DNA of 64,000 nucleotides from Streptomyces sp. TLI_053 (GCF_900105395.1 NZ_LT629775.1:9203501-9267500); one strand, 5' to 3'; counted from the first letter of the stretch, positions 8,567 to 17,932 are shown. The notes: generated from the sequence alone by a model not told the origin. A program made the numbers and translations.

Positions 8567-9504
8567 CGACCGCCGCACCGGCGAGGGCGGGAGCCGGACC
8601 CCACCCCGGACCCGCCGCCGCCCCGGCCCGCCGGCGGGCGGGCCGGGGCGGCGGCGCCCGCCTGGCGCCGTACCTCTTCGTCCTCCCCGCCCTCGCGCTC
8701 TTCGCCGCCTTCCGGCTCTACCCGGTGGTGTGGTCCTTCGTCCTCAGCCTGTACCGGACCGAGGGCACCACCCAGACCTGGACCGGCCTCGGCAACTACG
8801 AACGGCTGCTGCACGACCCGCTGTTCTGGAAGGCCCTCGGCAACACCGCGCTGATCCTGGTGGTCCAGGTCCCGGTCATGCTCGCGCTCGCACTGGGCCT
8901 GGCCGTGGCGCTCAACTCGGCGCTGCTGCGCTGGAAGCCGCTGTTCCGGCTGGGGTTCTTCCTGCCGGTGGTGACCGGCCTGGTCACCTACGGCCTGATG
9001 ATGGGCGCCCTGCTCAACCAGGACTCCGGCGCCGTCAACTGGCTGCTCCAGCTGGTCGGTCTGCCCGAGGTGCACTGGCTCAACGACCCGTTCTGGGCCC
9101 GGGTGTCCATCATGCTCGCGCTGACCTGGCACTACACCGGCTACAACGCGGTCATCTACCTCGCCCGGCTCCAGTCGATCCCGGCCGAGCACCACGAGGC
9201 CGCCGCCGTCGACGGCGCCGGCCCGCTGCGCCGGTTCTGGCACGTGACCCTGCCCGGCCTGCGCCCCGCCCTGCTGCTGACCGTGGTGCTGTCCACCATC
9301 GGCACCCTGCAGCTGTTCGACGAGCCGTTCATCATGACCGGCGGCGGCCCCGACAACGCCACCACCACCATCGGCGTGTACCTGTACCAGACCGGCTTCC
9401 GGTACTTCGACTTCGGCTACGCGTCCGCCATCGGCTACGCGCTGGTCCTGATCATCTCGTTGTTCGGCCTCGTCCAGGTCAAGCTCGCCAAGGAGGAGGA
9501 CTGA
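8563..9504 (+). CDS. ABC sugar transporter permease (MalF type)
   Basis: A 313-residue inner-membrane permease with an arginine/alanine-rich cytoplasmic N-terminus and six predicted spans. The EAA loop reads EAAAVDGAGPLRRFWHVTLP (residues about 211-230), the docking site for the ATPase. It pairs with the next gene to form the channel of the CUT1-type importer. Its ATG overlaps the stop of the binding-protein gene (ATGA at 8563-8566), indicating translational coupling. The sugar is not determinable from sequence; operon context suggests an alpha-galactoside. Confidence 0.93.
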   Translation: MTTAAPARAGAGPHPGPAAAPARRRAGRGGGARLAPYLFVLPALALFAAFRLYPVVWSFVLSLYRTEGTTQTWTGLGNYERLLHDPLFWKALGNTALILVVQVPVMLALALGLAVALNSALLRWKPLFRLGFFLPVVTGLVTYGLMMGALLNQDSGAVNWLLQLVGLPEVHWLNDPFWARVSIMLALTWHYTGYNAVIYLARLQSIPAEHHEAAAVDGAGPLRRFWHVTLPGLRPALLLTVVLSTIGTLQLFDEPFIMTGGGPDNATTTIGVYLYQTGFRYFDFGYASAIGYALVLIISLFGLVQVKLAKEED

Positions 9505-10352
9505 TGCCGGCCACCACCAGCCCCGCGTTCCGCGCGTCCCGACGCGGCCAGGTGCTGCTCACCGCCGGGATGCTCGCGCTGCTCGCGTTCACGGTCGCCC
9601 CGCTGTACTGGCTCGCGATCGCCTCCACCCACACCTCGCACGACATCTTCGGCCGACCGCCGCAGCTGCTGCCGGGCGGCGAGCTGGGCACCAACCTCGG
9701 CCACCTGGAGGAGTCCGTCGGCTTCGGCCGGGTGGTGCTCAACTCCCTGCTGCTGTCGGTCACCTACACCGTGCTCGGCGGGATCGTCTGCACCCTGGCC
9801 GGCTACGGCTTCGCCAAGTTCCGCTTCCGCGGCCAGGGCCTGATGTTCTCCGTGCTGCTGCTCGCCCTGGTGGTGCCGACCCAGCTCACCATCGTCCCGC
9901 TGTTCAAGATGATGGTGAACCTGGACTGGCTCAACACCTACCAGGCCGTGCTGCTGCCCAACCTGGCGCTGCCGTTCGGCATCTTCCTGATGCGCCAGTC
10001 GATGGGCTCGCTGCCGGACGAACTGCTCCAGGCCGGCCGGATCGACGGCTGCGGCGAGCTGCGGCTCTTCCTGCGGATCGCCCTGCCGACCATGCGTCCG
10101 GCGCTCGCGGCGCTCGCCATGTTCCTGTTCCTGTTCCAGTGGAACGACTTCCTGTGGCCGCTGATCGCGCTGCGCGACCCCGCCTCGTACACCATCCCGG
10201 TCGCCCTGGCGGCGCTCACCGGCAGCTCCGACGTCGACTACGGCCAGCTGCTCACCGGCACCGCCGTCGCGGCGGTCCCGATGGCCGTGCTCTTCCTGTT
10301 CCTGCAGAAGCACTTCGTCTCCGGGATGCTCGCCGGGGCCGTCAAGCAGTGA
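9504..10352 (+). CDS. ABC sugar transporter permease (MalG type)
   Basis: A 282-residue partner permease with six predicted spans and the MalG-type EAA loop AGRIDGCGELRLFLRIALP (about 180-198). The protein ends with GMLAGAVKQ, a typical MalG-family terminus (…GAVKG/Q). The start ATG shares one base with the stop of the first permease (TGATG), with AGGAGGAGG just upstream. Together the two permeases form the membrane channel of the sugar importer. Confidence 0.93.
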   Translation: MPATTSPAFRASRRGQVLLTAGMLALLAFTVAPLYWLAIASTHTSHDIFGRPPQLLPGGELGTNLGHLEESVGFGRVVLNSLLLSVTYTVLGGIVCTLAGYGFAKFRFRGQGLMFSVLLLALVVPTQLTIVPLFKMMVNLDWLNTYQAVLLPNLALPFGIFLMRQSMGSLPDELLQAGRIDGCGELRLFLRIALPTMRPALAALAMFLFLFQWNDFLWPLIALRDPASYTIPVALAALTGSSDVDYGQLLTGTAVAAVPMAVLFLFLQKHFVSGMLAGAVKQ

Positions 10353-10432
10353 CGACCACCGCAGCGCCCGGCACCGGCACCCCCGGTGGTACTCCCGTCC
10401 CCGCCCCGACCCCGACCCGAGAGAGGCCCGCC

Positions 10433-12277
10433 GTGCAGACCGGCTCCATCGACCTCGCCGCGCTGCCCACCTTCACCCCGGACCAGTGGGAGGGCGGTGC
10501 GCACGAACTGCTGTTGCAGGGCGCCCGGATCACCGTCCAGGCCACGCCCGGCACCGTCGAGACGGCCCACGGGGCCGACGCCGCGGACACCACGGCCCAC
10601 GGCGCCGACGACACCGCCTGGAACAGCGCCGGGATCACCGCCACCGCCGACACCGAGGTGACCGTCCGCCTGGACGTCCCGCTCGGCGACGCGGCCGGCT
10701 TCTGGCACCCCAACGCCGGCTGGGAGCGCACCCTGCCCGCCGACTGGTCGCCCTGGCGCCCGGTCTCCCTGGTGGACTCCGCCCCGGTGGGCTGCCTGTA
10801 CGACACCGCCGGGCGCACCCTGCTCGCCTTCGCGGCCGACCGCACCGTCCGCCAGACCGCCGTCCGGTTCGGCGTCAGCGAGGAGCACAAGCGCTTCGGC
10901 GTCTGGCTGCGCTTCCCGCTGGCCGCGGGGGAGAGCTTCCGGCTGCGGCTCGCCGCGCCCGGCGCGACCCTGGCCGCCGCCCTGCGCGACCTGCGGGAGT
11001 GGTTCGCCGCCCTGCCCGGCGGCGCCCCGATGCCCACGCCCGACTTCGGCCGCACCCCGGTGTACTCCACCTGGTACGCCTTCGCCCAGGACGTGACCGC
11101 CGCCGGCGTCGAGCGGGAGGCCGTGCTCGCGGCCGAACTCGGCTGCGGGCAGCTCTTCCTGGACGACGGCTGGCAGCGGCACGGCGACGGCCGGGGCTAC
11201 GCGGGCTGCGGCGACTGGACCGCCGACCCGGTCAAGTTCCCCGACCTGCGCGCCCACGTCGAGACCGTCCGGGCGGCCGGCCTGCGCTACACCGCCTGGA
11301 TCGCCCCGCTGCTGCTCGGGGCGCGGGCCGAGGCCCACCGCGACTGGGCCCGGTACGCCCCGCACTACGTGCACCGGCTGGACTGCCGGATCCTCGACCC
11401 GCGCCACGCCGAGGTCCGCGAGCACGTCGTCCGGGTCTGCCGCGACGCCGTCGCCGACTACGGCCTGGACGGGCTGAAGATCGACTTCCTGGACGAGGCC
11501 GTGGCCTACGGCGCGGCCCCCGTGCCCGAGGACGCCGGCCCGGGCTTCGTCGCCGACGTCGGCGAGGCGATGGCCCTGCTGCTCGGCCTGCTGCGCGAGG
11601 AGCTCCGGGAGCTGCGGGGCGACGAGTTCGTGATCGAGCTGCGCCAGCGCTACACCGGCCCGGCCATGACCGCCTACGGCAATCTGCTGCGCGCGATCGA
11701 CTGCCCGGCCGACGCGGTCGCCAACCGGGTCCGCACCCTGGACATCGCCATGCTCGCCCCCGGCGGCGCCGTCCACTCCGACATGCTGATGTGGGACCCG
11801 CAGGGCCCGCCCGAGGTGCTCGCCCGGCAGGTCCACGGCGCGCTCCACTCGGTGCCGCAGATCTCCGCCCGGCTCACCGGACTCCCCGCCGCGCACCGAG
11901 AGGCGCTGGCGTTCTGGCTGGCCACCTGGCGCCGGCTCGCACCCGCCCTGACCGGCGGCCACTACGAGCCCGGCCGTCCGGACGAGCTGTACCCGCAGGT
12001 CACCGCCCGGCACGGGGAGCAGTGGGTGGTCACCGCCTACGACGAGCGACCGGTCACCCTGCCCACCGGCCCCTGGCGGGCCCTCACCCTGGTGAACGCC
12101 TCGACCGCCGGCCGGCTGCTGCTGGAGGTCGGGGGGCCCGCCCGCCGGGTCCGGATCCAGCCCCACGACGCGGCCGGCCGCCCCGGTCCCGCACTGCTGC
12201 TGGACCTCGCGCCGGGCCTGCACTCGGTCGCCGTCCCGGCCGGCGGTCTGTGCGACGTCACCGAGGCCACGGGATGA
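10433..12277 (+). CDS. Alpha-galactosidase-like glycoside hydrolase (GH36/Melibiase type)
   Basis: A 614-residue enzyme with no signal peptide, so probably cytosolic and acting on imported sugar. The TIM-barrel core shows FLDDGWQRHGDG (residues about 238-249), the nucleophile motif LKIDFLDEA (about 348-356) and a later HSDMLMWD segment, all characteristic of clan GH-D (GH27/GH36) retaining alpha-galactosidases. Start: GTG 10433 has GAGAGAGG 6 nt upstream. An in-frame GTG at 10349 overlaps the permease stop as GTGA and would add 28 proline/threonine-rich residues. Other GH36 activities (alpha-N-acetylgalactosaminidase, raffinose-type) remain possible. Confidence 0.85.
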   Translation: MQTGSIDLAALPTFTPDQWEGGAHELLLQGARITVQATPGTVETAHGADAADTTAHGADDTAWNSAGITATADTEVTVRLDVPLGDAAGFWHPNAGWERTLPADWSPWRPVSLVDSAPVGCLYDTAGRTLLAFAADRTVRQTAVRFGVSEEHKRFGVWLRFPLAAGESFRLRLAAPGATLAAALRDLREWFAALPGGAPMPTPDFGRTPVYSTWYAFAQDVTAAGVEREAVLAAELGCGQLFLDDGWQRHGDGRGYAGCGDWTADPVKFPDLRAHVETVRAAGLRYTAWIAPLLLGARAEAHRDWARYAPHYVHRLDCRILDPRHAEVREHVVRVCRDAVADYGLDGLKIDFLDEAVAYGAAPVPEDAGPGFVADVGEAMALLLGLLREELRELRGDEFVIELRQRYTGPAMTAYGNLLRAIDCPADAVANRVRTLDIAMLAPGGAVHSDMLMWDPQGPPEVLARQVHGALHSVPQISARLTGLPAAHREALAFWLATWRRLAPALTGGHYEPGRPDELYPQVTARHGEQWVVTAYDERPVTLPTGPWRALTLVNASTAGRLLLEVGGPARRVRIQPHDAAGRPGPALLLDLAPGLHSVAVPAGGLCDVTEATG

Positions 12278-12326
12278 CATAGTTACGGCCGACCGGCCAA
12301 ACGATCAACGCATTGGGGGCAGGGAA

Positions 12327-13346
12327 GTGGAGCACGAGAAAATCGGGATCACCGAAGTCGCGCAGCACGCCGGTGTCAGCGTGGCCACCGTCAGTCGGGT
12401 GCTCAACCGCAAGGCCGGCGTCTCGCAGAAGACCCGTCAGCTGGTCGAGCGCGCCATGGAGGAGGTCGGCTACGAGCGCGGCACCGCCTCCGGCGGCATC
12501 GTCGGGGTGATCACCCCGGGGCTGTCGATCCCGATCTTCGGCGCGATGGCGGAGCGGATCGGCCTCGCGCTGGCCCCGCACGGCCTGCGGGCCGTGGTCT
12601 GCCCGGCGCTTCCGGGCGGCGTCCAGGAGCGGGACTTCCTGAAGTCCCTGCTGGACCTCGGCGCCAGCGGAATAGTGTTCTGCTCCGCCAGCAACACCCT
12701 GGAGAACTTCGACCCCGAGGTCCTCCAGCTGCTGGAACACCGTCCCGTCCCCTATGTCTGCATCAACGGCCGGTTCGAGGACAGCCCCTCCGTCGCCTTC
12801 TCCACCGACGACGCCTACGCGGCCGAGCTGTCGGTGCGCCACCTGCACGGGCTCGGCCACCGCCGGATCGCGATGGCGGCCGGACCGGTCGGCAACCGCC
12901 CCACCGACCGGAGGGTGGCCGGCTACCGGGCCGCGATGACGGCGCTCGGCCTCGGCGAGGACGAGCAGCTCGTGGTGCACCAGACCTACTCGGTCGAGGG
13001 CGGCCAGTTCGCCGCCGAGCAGCTGCTCGCCCGAGGCGTCACCGGGATCGTCGCCGCCAGCGACCAGATGGCGCTCGGCGCGATCCGGGCGATCCGCCGG
13101 CAGGGCCTGTCCGTCCCCGAGGACGTCTCCGTGATCGGCTACGACGACGGCCCCCTGATGGAGTTCACCGATCCCCCACTGACCACGGTGCGCCAGCCCG
13201 TCGACCGGCTGGCCGCCGAGGTCGCCCGGGCCCTGGTCGGCCTGCTGTCGGGCCACCAGGTCCCGGTCGGCGAACTGATGTTCCAGCCGGAGGTGGTCGT
13301 GCGCGGCACGACCGCCCCCCACCACCCCCGACGGCCGCCTGCCTGA
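12327..13346 (+). CDS. LacI-family transcriptional repressor
   Basis: A 339-residue LacI/GalR regulator. The N-terminal helix-turn-helix reads ITEVAQHAGVSVATVSRVLN (residues 8-27), followed by the hinge. A periplasmic-binding-protein-like sensor domain fills residues about 62-330, including DQMALGAIRAIRRQGLSVPEDVSVIGYDD. It most likely represses the transporter/GH36 operon and is released by a sugar. Start GTG 12327 has a purine-rich GGCAGGGAA upstream. It sits 49 nt after the hydrolase and is probably part of the same transcript, giving autoregulation. Confidence 0.93.
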   Translation: MEHEKIGITEVAQHAGVSVATVSRVLNRKAGVSQKTRQLVERAMEEVGYERGTASGGIVGVITPGLSIPIFGAMAERIGLALAPHGLRAVVCPALPGGVQERDFLKSLLDLGASGIVFCSASNTLENFDPEVLQLLEHRPVPYVCINGRFEDSPSVAFSTDDAYAAELSVRHLHGLGHRRIAMAAGPVGNRPTDRRVAGYRAAMTALGLGEDEQLVVHQTYSVEGGQFAAEQLLARGVTGIVAASDQMALGAIRAIRRQGLSVPEDVSVIGYDDGPLMEFTDPPLTTVRQPVDRLAAEVARALVGLLSGHQVPVGELMFQPEVVVRGTTAPHHPRRPPA

Positions 13347-13389
13347 GGCCGCCGGGGGCGCCCCTTCCACAACGATGTCGGAGGATACG

Positions 13390-15810
13390 TTGCCCCACCC
13401 CGTTCCCCGTCGCAGCGCGCCCCGCGTCCACGCCCACCTGGGCCTGGTCTCGCTCGCCGCGAGTGCCCTGACCCTGCTCCCCGCCGGCGCGGCCCGTGCC
13501 GCCGGTGAGCCGGTGGCCGCCGGAGCCGCCTACACCGTCGCGTCCGTTGCCGGCGGCCAGTGCCTGGGCGGCCTGTGGGCCGCCGGCACCGGCCGCACCC
13601 CGGTCGTGCAGCAGCCCTGCCAGGGCCTCCTCGGCCAGCGCTGGCAGTTCACCCCCAACGGCCGCGGCGGCTACCGGATAGCCGACCGCTCCGCCCCGCA
13701 GTCCTGCCTCAACGTCGAGGGCGCCTCCACCGCCCCCGGCGCGGCGCTGATCGAGTACGCCTGCGACGACTCGGCCAACGAGCAGTTCACCCTGGAGAGC
13801 GCGGCGAACGGCGCCTTCCTGGTCCACCCCGCCAACAGCGCGCTCTGCCTCGACCTGCCGAACGGCACCCCCACGCCGAACGCGCGGATCCAGCAGTACA
13901 CCTGCCACGGCGGCGTCAATCAGCAGTGGCTGCTGACCCGGGCCGACCCGCTGGTGTTCGGCGACCCGGGCTTCGAACAGAACGGCAGCGGCTGGACGTT
14001 CGGCCCCCACACCGGCACCGCCGGGAACAACGCGCACCGCGGCTCGCGGGCGGCCTACCTGGACGCCGGCACCGGCTACCGGATCAGCCGGAGCACCACC
14101 GCGCCGCAGGCCGGTGGTTACGACATCGGCGCCTGGATCGCCTCCGGCGCGGCCGGCGGCACCCTGACCGTGCAGGTCAACGGCGCCACCGCGGGCACGG
14201 TGACGATCCCCTCGCAGCGCGTCTACGCCCAGTACACGGTGTCCGGCGTGCGGGTGGCGGCGGGCGACACCGTCACCGTGGCCGTCGACTCGGCGCCCGG
14301 CGGCTGGGTCAACGTCGACGACGTCACCGTGGCCCCCGCCGCCCCCAACGCGCCGCGGATCACCTCCTCCGACGCCACCGTCACGGCGATGTTCGAGTGG
14401 GCCCGGGCCAAGGCGAACGCGTTCAGCTCGCAGCCAGGCGCCACCGGTCCGCTCAACGCGGACGAGGGCAACACCGGCGGCAGCGGGCAGGGCGTCCAGG
14501 CCGCCTCCTACTGGGCCGGCTACCCGTACCGCTCCGCCTTCTACTCGCGGGACTTCGCCCACCAGGTGGTCGGCGCCCACCTGCTCGGCCTCGACGGGGC
14601 CACCAAGACGATGCTCCGCTCCTTCGCCTCCTCGGCGGCCGGCGCCCCGGACCACATGCCGTACTGGGCGGTCAACTTCGACGCGAAGACCCCGCTCTCG
14701 ATCGACTACCACAGCCCGACCTCGTTCGTCCGCGAGCTCCCCGCCGCGTTCGAGCTGGCGCAGAAGATCGACGAGGCGTACCGCTGGACCGGTGACACCG
14801 ACTACCTGAACGATCCGGCGATGTCCGGCTTCGTCGCGAGCACCGTGGGTCCGTACATCACCGGCCACACCGGTCCGATCGACAACGGCTCCGTCCCCGT
14901 CGCCCAGGCCACCAGCGGCGACATCTTCCAGGGCGTCGCCAGCTACAACGAGAACGGTGCCACGCTCGCCGAGTCCGGCGACGCCATCGCCTCCCAGTAC
15001 CGCGCCTACCTGTCCGCCGCCGCGCTGGCCACCGCCAAGGGCGACACCGCCACGGCCGCCGGGCTGACCACCAAGGCGGCCACCCTGAAGTCCTACTTCA
15101 ACTCCACCTGGAGCGTGGACCCGGCGAACCCCGGCCGGGTGGTGCGCGCCTACGACGTCAACGGCACCGCGTACAGCGACTGGGGCAAGGAGAACTCCTG
15201 GTTCGTCCCGCTCAAGGGGATCATGGACCCGGGTGCCCGGCAGAACGACTACCTGGCCTGGATCGACGCCCAGGCCTCCGGCAGCGGCGCGCCGGAGAAC
15301 CTGGAGGCCGCGACCTACCTGCCCGACGTCTTCTTCGCCCACAACCAGCCCGACAACGGCTGGAAGTGGATGCGTTACGTCTACGACCGGGCCGGCGCTC
15401 TGCACAGCACCGGGCGCTTCCTGAACGGCGACTACCCGGAGATCGCCTTCACCCTGCTCGGCCAGACCGTCCAGGGTCTGCTGGGCGTCCAGCCCGACGC
15501 CGCCGGCCGGGCGCTCACCACCGCCTCCGGCCTGCCCGCCGGCATGGGGTGGCTGCAGCTGAGTTCCGTCCCCGTCGGCACCGGCACGGTGACCCTGCGC
15601 CACGACGGCGGTACCCGGTCGACGCTGACCAACACCTCCGCCGCCGGCAGTCTGACCTGGACCGCCCGGTTCACCGGCGTCCACAGCGGCATCACCGTCG
15701 ACGGCGCCGCGCAGACCGCCCGCACCGTCACGGTCGACGGAACGGTGTACACCTACGCCACGGTGACCGTCCCGGCCGGTCGCACCTCGGTCGTCGAGGT
15801 CACCGGCTGA
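13390..15810 (+). CDS. Secreted multidomain glycosidase with ricin-B lectin domain
   Basis: About 806 residues. A signal peptide (ends near AARA, residue about 38) is followed by a ricin-type beta-trefoil lectin domain (about 45-185) with repeated Q-x-W motifs (RWQF, EQFTL, QQWLL). A beta-sandwich carbohydrate-binding region comes next (about 195-320). The C-terminal catalytic region looks like an (alpha/alpha) toroid (ASYWAGYPYRSAFYSRDFAHQ, then SYNENGATLAESGDAIASQ). Family and substrate are not certain. TTG 13390 is favoured because GGAGG lies 5 nt before it; ATG 13375 is in frame but lacks a ribosome site. It follows the LacI gene by 43 nt and two strong hairpins follow it, so it probably supplies sugar for the importer. 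Confidence 0.85.
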   Translation: MPHPVPRRSAPRVHAHLGLVSLAASALTLLPAGAARAAGEPVAAGAAYTVASVAGGQCLGGLWAAGTGRTPVVQQPCQGLLGQRWQFTPNGRGGYRIADRSAPQSCLNVEGASTAPGAALIEYACDDSANEQFTLESAANGAFLVHPANSALCLDLPNGTPTPNARIQQYTCHGGVNQQWLLTRADPLVFGDPGFEQNGSGWTFGPHTGTAGNNAHRGSRAAYLDAGTGYRISRSTTAPQAGGYDIGAWIASGAAGGTLTVQVNGATAGTVTIPSQRVYAQYTVSGVRVAAGDTVTVAVDSAPGGWVNVDDVTVAPAAPNAPRITSSDATVTAMFEWARAKANAFSSQPGATGPLNADEGNTGGSGQGVQAASYWAGYPYRSAFYSRDFAHQVVGAHLLGLDGATKTMLRSFASSAAGAPDHMPYWAVNFDAKTPLSIDYHSPTSFVRELPAAFELAQKIDEAYRWTGDTDYLNDPAMSGFVASTVGPYITGHTGPIDNGSVPVAQATSGDIFQGVASYNENGATLAESGDAIASQYRAYLSAAALATAKGDTATAAGLTTKAATLKSYFNSTWSVDPANPGRVVRAYDVNGTAYSDWGKENSWFVPLKGIMDPGARQNDYLAWIDAQASGSGAPENLEAATYLPDVFFAHNQPDNGWKWMRYVYDRAGALHSTGRFLNGDYPEIAFTLLGQTVQGLLGVQPDAAGRALTTASGLPAGMGWLQLSSVPVGTGTVTLRHDGGTRSTLTNTSAAGSLTWTARFTGVHSGITVDGAAQTARTVTVDGTVYTYATVTVPAGRTSVVEVTG

Positions 15811-15816
15811 CAGACC

Positions 15817-15861
15817 CCCGGCCGGGGCGCGGGATTCCCCCACGCCCGCGCCCCGGCCGGG
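15817..15861 (+). terminator. Hairpin terminator after the secreted glycosidase
   Basis: Perfect 17-bp GC-rich arms (15817-15833 and 15845-15861) with an 11-nt loop begin 6 nt after the stop codon. It ends the sugar operon. Confidence 0.8.
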
Positions 15862-15874
15862 AACCCGAGGGTCC

Positions 15875-15929
15875 GCGGACGAGGGCGGGCTCCACCGGCC
15901 TGCGCCGGGTGGAGCCCGCCCTCGTCCGC
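15875..15929. terminator. Bidirectional hairpin terminator
   Basis: Perfect 22-bp arms (15875-15896 and 15908-15929) with an 11-nt loop lie between convergent genes ending at 15810 (+) and 15965 (-). The length of the perfect stem is notable. Confidence 0.85.
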
Positions 15930-15964
15930 GTCGCCGGCTCCGTACCGCCCGGCCGCCTCCCTGG

Positions 15965-16699
15965 TCAGGACGGGGGCCCGTCGGGGGGAGGCGGCAGGAG
16001 ATCGAGCCCGATCGCCTCGGCCGCGACGGTCATGGCGGCGTCGAAGTACGCCGGGCAGTCCGTGATCACCTTGTTCAGATGGCCGAACAGCTCGAAGCTG
16101 ATCGTGCCGATCAGTGAGACCCACAGGGTCAGCGACCGTTCCACCAGGTCCGCGTAGGGCGCGGCCGGTGCGCCGCCCGCGCTGTCGAGCACCTGCTGGG
16201 CGACGAGTCCCGGCCCGGGGAGCGGCCGCGCGGGGGGTCGCAGGAGGCCCGAGGCGTGCGCCTCGACGACAAGAGCGGCCATCAGACGGGTGACCCGGGT
16301 GGCGGGGTCGACCGTGTCGGTGGGGGCCTGGTAGCCGGGGACGGGCGAGCCGTAGACCAGGGCGAACTCGTGCGGGTGGAGCAGGGCCCACTCGCGGACC
16401 GCGCGGCACGCGGCGAGCCACCGGCCGCCCGGACCGGCGGGAGCGGCGGCGGCGGCCGCCCCTGACTCCGCGGCCTCGCCGATCGCGTTGAACGCGTCGA
16501 TGATCAGCGCGGTGAGCAGCGCGTCCCGGCTGGGGAAGTAGCGGTACAGCGCGGAGGAGGCCAGGCCCAGGTCACGCGCCACCGCGCGGAGCGACAGCGC
16601 GGCCGCCCCGGTCTCGGCGAGCTGGCGGGTGGCGGCTTCCTTGATCGCGCGAGTGAGCTCGGCGCGGGCCAGTTGCCGCGCGGTCTGCGATGCCGTCAT
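15965..16699 (-). CDS. TetR-family transcriptional regulator
   Basis: A 244-residue regulator. The N-terminal helix-turn-helix includes AAALSLRAVARDLGLASSALYRYFPSRDAL (residues about 32-61), the classic TetR recognition region. The C-terminal domain (about 80-240) resembles the ligand-binding fold of TetR proteins with a WHG-like domain. ATG 16699 was preferred over 16786 because the longer frame covers the divergent promoter and its repeated operator-like sites. It diverges from an NAD-epimerase-like gene, its probable target, and presumably represses both. Confidence 0.92.
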   Translation of the reverse strand: MTASQTARQLARAELTRAIKEAATRQLAETGAAALSLRAVARDLGLASSALYRYFPSRDALLTALIIDAFNAIGEAAESGAAAAAAPAGPGGRWLAACRAVREWALLHPHEFALVYGSPVPGYQAPTDTVDPATRVTRLMAALVVEAHASGLLRPPARPLPGPGLVAQQVLDSAGGAPAAPYADLVERSLTLWVSLIGTISFELFGHLNKVITDCPAYFDAAMTVAAEAIGLDLLPPPPDGPPS

Positions 16700-16790
16700 G
16701 CCGTGCAGTCTCTCATTCAAGAGCAGTGCGCACAATCGAGAGCACTGATCTTGACTTCTCCCGGCCGCTTCGAGAACACTCCTCACCGAA

Positions 16791-16809
16791 GAGAGAGCAC
16801 TGCTCTCTC
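16791..16809. promoter_or_regulatory. Candidate TetR operator
   Basis: Perfect inverted repeat GAGAGAGCA / TGCTCTCTC around a single C, placed 20 bp before the epimerase start. Related half-sites (AAGAGCAGTG at 16719-16728 and GAGAGCACTG at 16738-16747) lie nearer the TetR gene. The cluster suggests cooperative binding of the divergent regulator. Confidence 0.6.
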
Positions 16810-16829
16810 AACTCTCCAGGAGGACCTCC

Positions 16830-17750
16830 ATGGCACGGCACATCGTCATCGGCAAGGGCCCGGTCGGCGCCACCACGGCACGACTGCTCGAGGAACAGGG
16901 GCACGAGGTCGTCCTCGTGAGCCGTTCCGGCGGCGACGGGAGCACGGCGCTCGACGTCACCGACACGGCGGCGCTCGGGCGGGCCGTCAGGGGCGCCGAG
17001 GTGATCTACAACTGCGCGAGCCCGCTGTACCACCGGTGGCCCACCGACTGGCCGCCGATCGCGAACGCGCTCCTCGACGCGGCGGAGTCCGCCGGCTCGG
17101 TACTGGTGACGACGGGCAACCTGTACGGCTACGGTCCCGTCGACGTCCCCATGACGGAGGACCTGCCGCTCGCGGGCGCCGGCCCCAAGGCCCGGGTCCG
17201 CGTCGGCATGTGGCGCGACGCGCTGGCCCGGCACCGGGCGGGCCGGATCCGTGTCGCGGAGGCGCGGGCCTCGGACTTCTTCGGGCCCGGCGTCACCGGT
17301 AACGGCCACCTCGCCCAGCGGATGATGCCCGCGCTCCTGGCCGGGCGCGCGGTCAGGGTGATGGGCGACCCGGACGCGCCGCACAGCTTCACCTATGTGC
17401 CCGACATCGCCCGCGCGCTCGTACGGCTCGGTGCCGACGAGCGGGCCTGGGGGCGCGCCTGGCACGTTCCCACCGCGCCGCCGCTGCCGATCCGGGAGGC
17501 GGTCGGGCGGCTGTGCCGGCTGGCGGATCTGCCGCCGGCCGAGGTCGGCCGGATCCCCTGGTGGCCGCTCCACCTGGCTGGTCTGGTCAACCCGATGCTC
17601 GGGGAACTGCGGGAGGTGCGGTACCAGTTCGACCGGCCGTTCGTGGTCGACTCCCGGGCGTACACCGCGACCTTCGGCGAGGCGCCGACCCCGGTCGACG
17701 AGGCGCTGGGCGCGACCGTCGAGTGGTGGCGCGCACGGCTGGGCCGGTAG
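16830..17750 (+). CDS. NAD-dependent epimerase/dehydratase-family protein
   Basis: A 306-residue Rossmann-fold protein of the atypical short-chain dehydrogenase group. The nucleotide-binding loop is GKGPVGATTARLL (residues about 8-20), a variant of GxxGxxG, and no YxxxK pair is obvious. A YGYG segment and the later FTYVPDIARAL motif match NAD(P)-binding epimerase-like proteins. The product may be an inactive or altered reductase acting on a small molecule. AGGAGG lies 7 nt before ATG 16830. It is divergent from the TetR gene and separated from it by an operator cluster, so expression is likely induced by a TetR ligand. Confidence 0.9.
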   Translation: MARHIVIGKGPVGATTARLLEEQGHEVVLVSRSGGDGSTALDVTDTAALGRAVRGAEVIYNCASPLYHRWPTDWPPIANALLDAAESAGSVLVTTGNLYGYGPVDVPMTEDLPLAGAGPKARVRVGMWRDALARHRAGRIRVAEARASDFFGPGVTGNGHLAQRMMPALLAGRAVRVMGDPDAPHSFTYVPDIARALVRLGADERAWGRAWHVPTAPPLPIREAVGRLCRLADLPPAEVGRIPWWPLHLAGLVNPMLGELREVRYQFDRPFVVDSRAYTATFGEAPTPVDEALGATVEWWRARLGR

Positions 17751-17881
17751 CGCCGGCTGCCCGGCTCCGGCCGTCGGGCCGTCGGGCCGTGCAGATCCTG
17801 CGGCGAGGTCGGGAGAAGGCCGACGCCGCGTTCGCCGCATCGACTCCGAGCACAGCGTGGCGCAGCGCGACGCTGTGCCGT

Positions 17882-17914
17882 CCGCCCACTGCCCGCCCAC
17901 TGCCCGCCCACTGC
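17882..17914 (+). repeat. 11-bp tandem repeat, three copies
   Basis: The unit CCGCCCACTGC is repeated three times exactly, plus a decayed fourth copy, just upstream of the broken membrane-protein gene. The period is close to one helical turn, so phased protein binding is possible. Confidence 0.6.
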
Positions 17915-17932
17915 CCGCCTGCCGAGGAACTG

